Shown: positions 5,795 to 6,060 of the stretch, piece after piece
How the letters are laid out: every line of letters begins with the position of its first letter
Position numbering within the stretch: position 1 is the stretch's first letter
From: Natronomonas sp.
Lineage (GTDB): Archaea > Halobacteriota > Halobacteria > Halobacteriales > Haloarculaceae
Direction: 5' to 3'
DNA length: 6,060 bases
NCBI GenBank assembly: GCA_007135435.1
Contig: SLIW01000192.1
Coordinates: 1 to 6,060, forward strand
The notes under the pieces: generated by a model
Told to the model about the DNA's origin: nothing
Seen by the model: the letters and a program-made list of their open reading frames with translations, nothing else
The model's database searches: none
Made by a program: the position numbers and the translations under genes

Positions 5795-5825
5795 CGTTCG
5801 CTCCCGTCCGACTAGCCCTCGCTCA

Positions 5826-5836
5826 GATATAGGTGT
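5826..5836 (-). promoter_or_regulatory. TATA-type promoter of the R2-like oxidase gene
   Basis: On the minus strand the bases read ACACCTATATC, with the TATA core about 34-37 bases before the ATG at 5794. Transcription would start about 8-12 bases before the ATG, leaving a very short leader that would just include GGGAG at 5805-5801, six bases from the start, as a possible ribosome binding site. Confidence 0.55.
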
Positions 5837-5914
5837 TGCACCACGCACTGCAGGTCCGTTGAAGACGAGCGGGTCGACGAGCGCCTGCGCGATGGTCTCC
5901 CGGTGTCGTCCTGG

Positions 5915-5927
5915 GGTGACGGTCACC
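5915..5927. promoter_or_regulatory. 13-bp perfect palindrome upstream of the oxidase promoter
   Basis: GGTGAC-G-GTCACC is a perfect dyad with 6-bp arms and a single central base, about 85 bases upstream of the TATA box at 5826-5836. Its position suits an activator or distal operator site, or a control site for a gene beyond the window. No second copy supports this. Confidence 0.3.
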
Positions 5928-5964
5928 GGGCGTCGGCATGGGCAAACCACCGGCGCAATCCAAG

Positions 5965-6060
5965 GACCGGAATCGGAACCTGAACCGGAATGAAATCTGA
6001 ACCGGAATCGAAACCTGACCGGAATCGAAACCTGACCGGAATCGAAACCTGACCGGAATC
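5965..6060. repeat. 17-bp minisatellite running off the window
   Basis: The consensus unit is GACCGGAATCGAAACCT. Units begin at 5965, 5982, 5999, 6017, 6034 and 6051, the last cut by the window end after 10 bases. The unit at 5982 is the most diverged (GAACCGGAATGAAATCT), the one at 5999 has one extra A (18 bp), and those at 6017 and 6034 are identical, as is the visible part of the last. A period that is not a multiple of three, with stops in the plus frames, argues against coding. There is no spacer structure, so it is not CRISPR. The full extent and function cannot be seen. Confidence 0.85.

Noticed and set aside
5795..5950. N-terminal extension of the R2-like oxidase to the ATG at 5950.
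   Set aside because: The extension is not acidic, has no family match and contains the TATA box and the candidate ribosome binding site of the shorter form.
5965..6060. CRISPR array.
   Set aside because: The 17-bp units follow one another without unique spacers, and no cas gene is visible.

Overview
The window is very GC-rich. Its predicted proteins are loaded with Asp and Glu, and several genes have a TATA-like box about 25-35 bases before the start codon with little or no leader. Together these point to a halophilic archaeon (class Halobacteria). No rRNA, tRNA, transposase, integrase or CRISPR array was seen. The species cannot be named from this sequence.

Layout from left to right. A 5'-truncated view of an ABC exporter on the minus strand (1-733, only the N-terminal membrane domain is in the window) is preceded by an alpha/beta hydrolase of the epoxide hydrolase type on the same strand (832-1683). 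A divergent intergenic region (1684-1869) carries three related dyads. It is followed on the plus strand by a 55-residue zinc-ribbon protein (1870-2037) and a YdjM-like membrane protein (2158-2700). The latter converges on a stand-alone class I glutamine amidotransferase on the minus strand (2734-3399). A 386-base noncoding gap (3400-3785) holds two unrelated short tandem arrays: four 22-bp units that each contain a dyad, and four AT-rich 11-bp units. Then come a BtpA/SgcQ-family TIM-barrel protein (3786-4652) and an R2-like ligand-binding oxidase (4862-5794), both on the minus strand, each with its own promoter-like element. The right edge (5965 to the window end) is a 17-bp minisatellite that runs out of the window.

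The genes do not form one obvious pathway. They look like a set of mostly singly transcribed accessory or housekeeping genes. The most informative are the R2-like oxidase, which is easily mistaken for a ribonucleotide reductase small subunit, and the hydrolase, whose probable catalytic acid lies after strand beta-6 as in the Cif epoxide hydrolase. No complete multi-gene system such as defence or secretion can be supported. The least explained parts are the three noncoding repeat arrays and the dyad cluster in the divergent promoter region.
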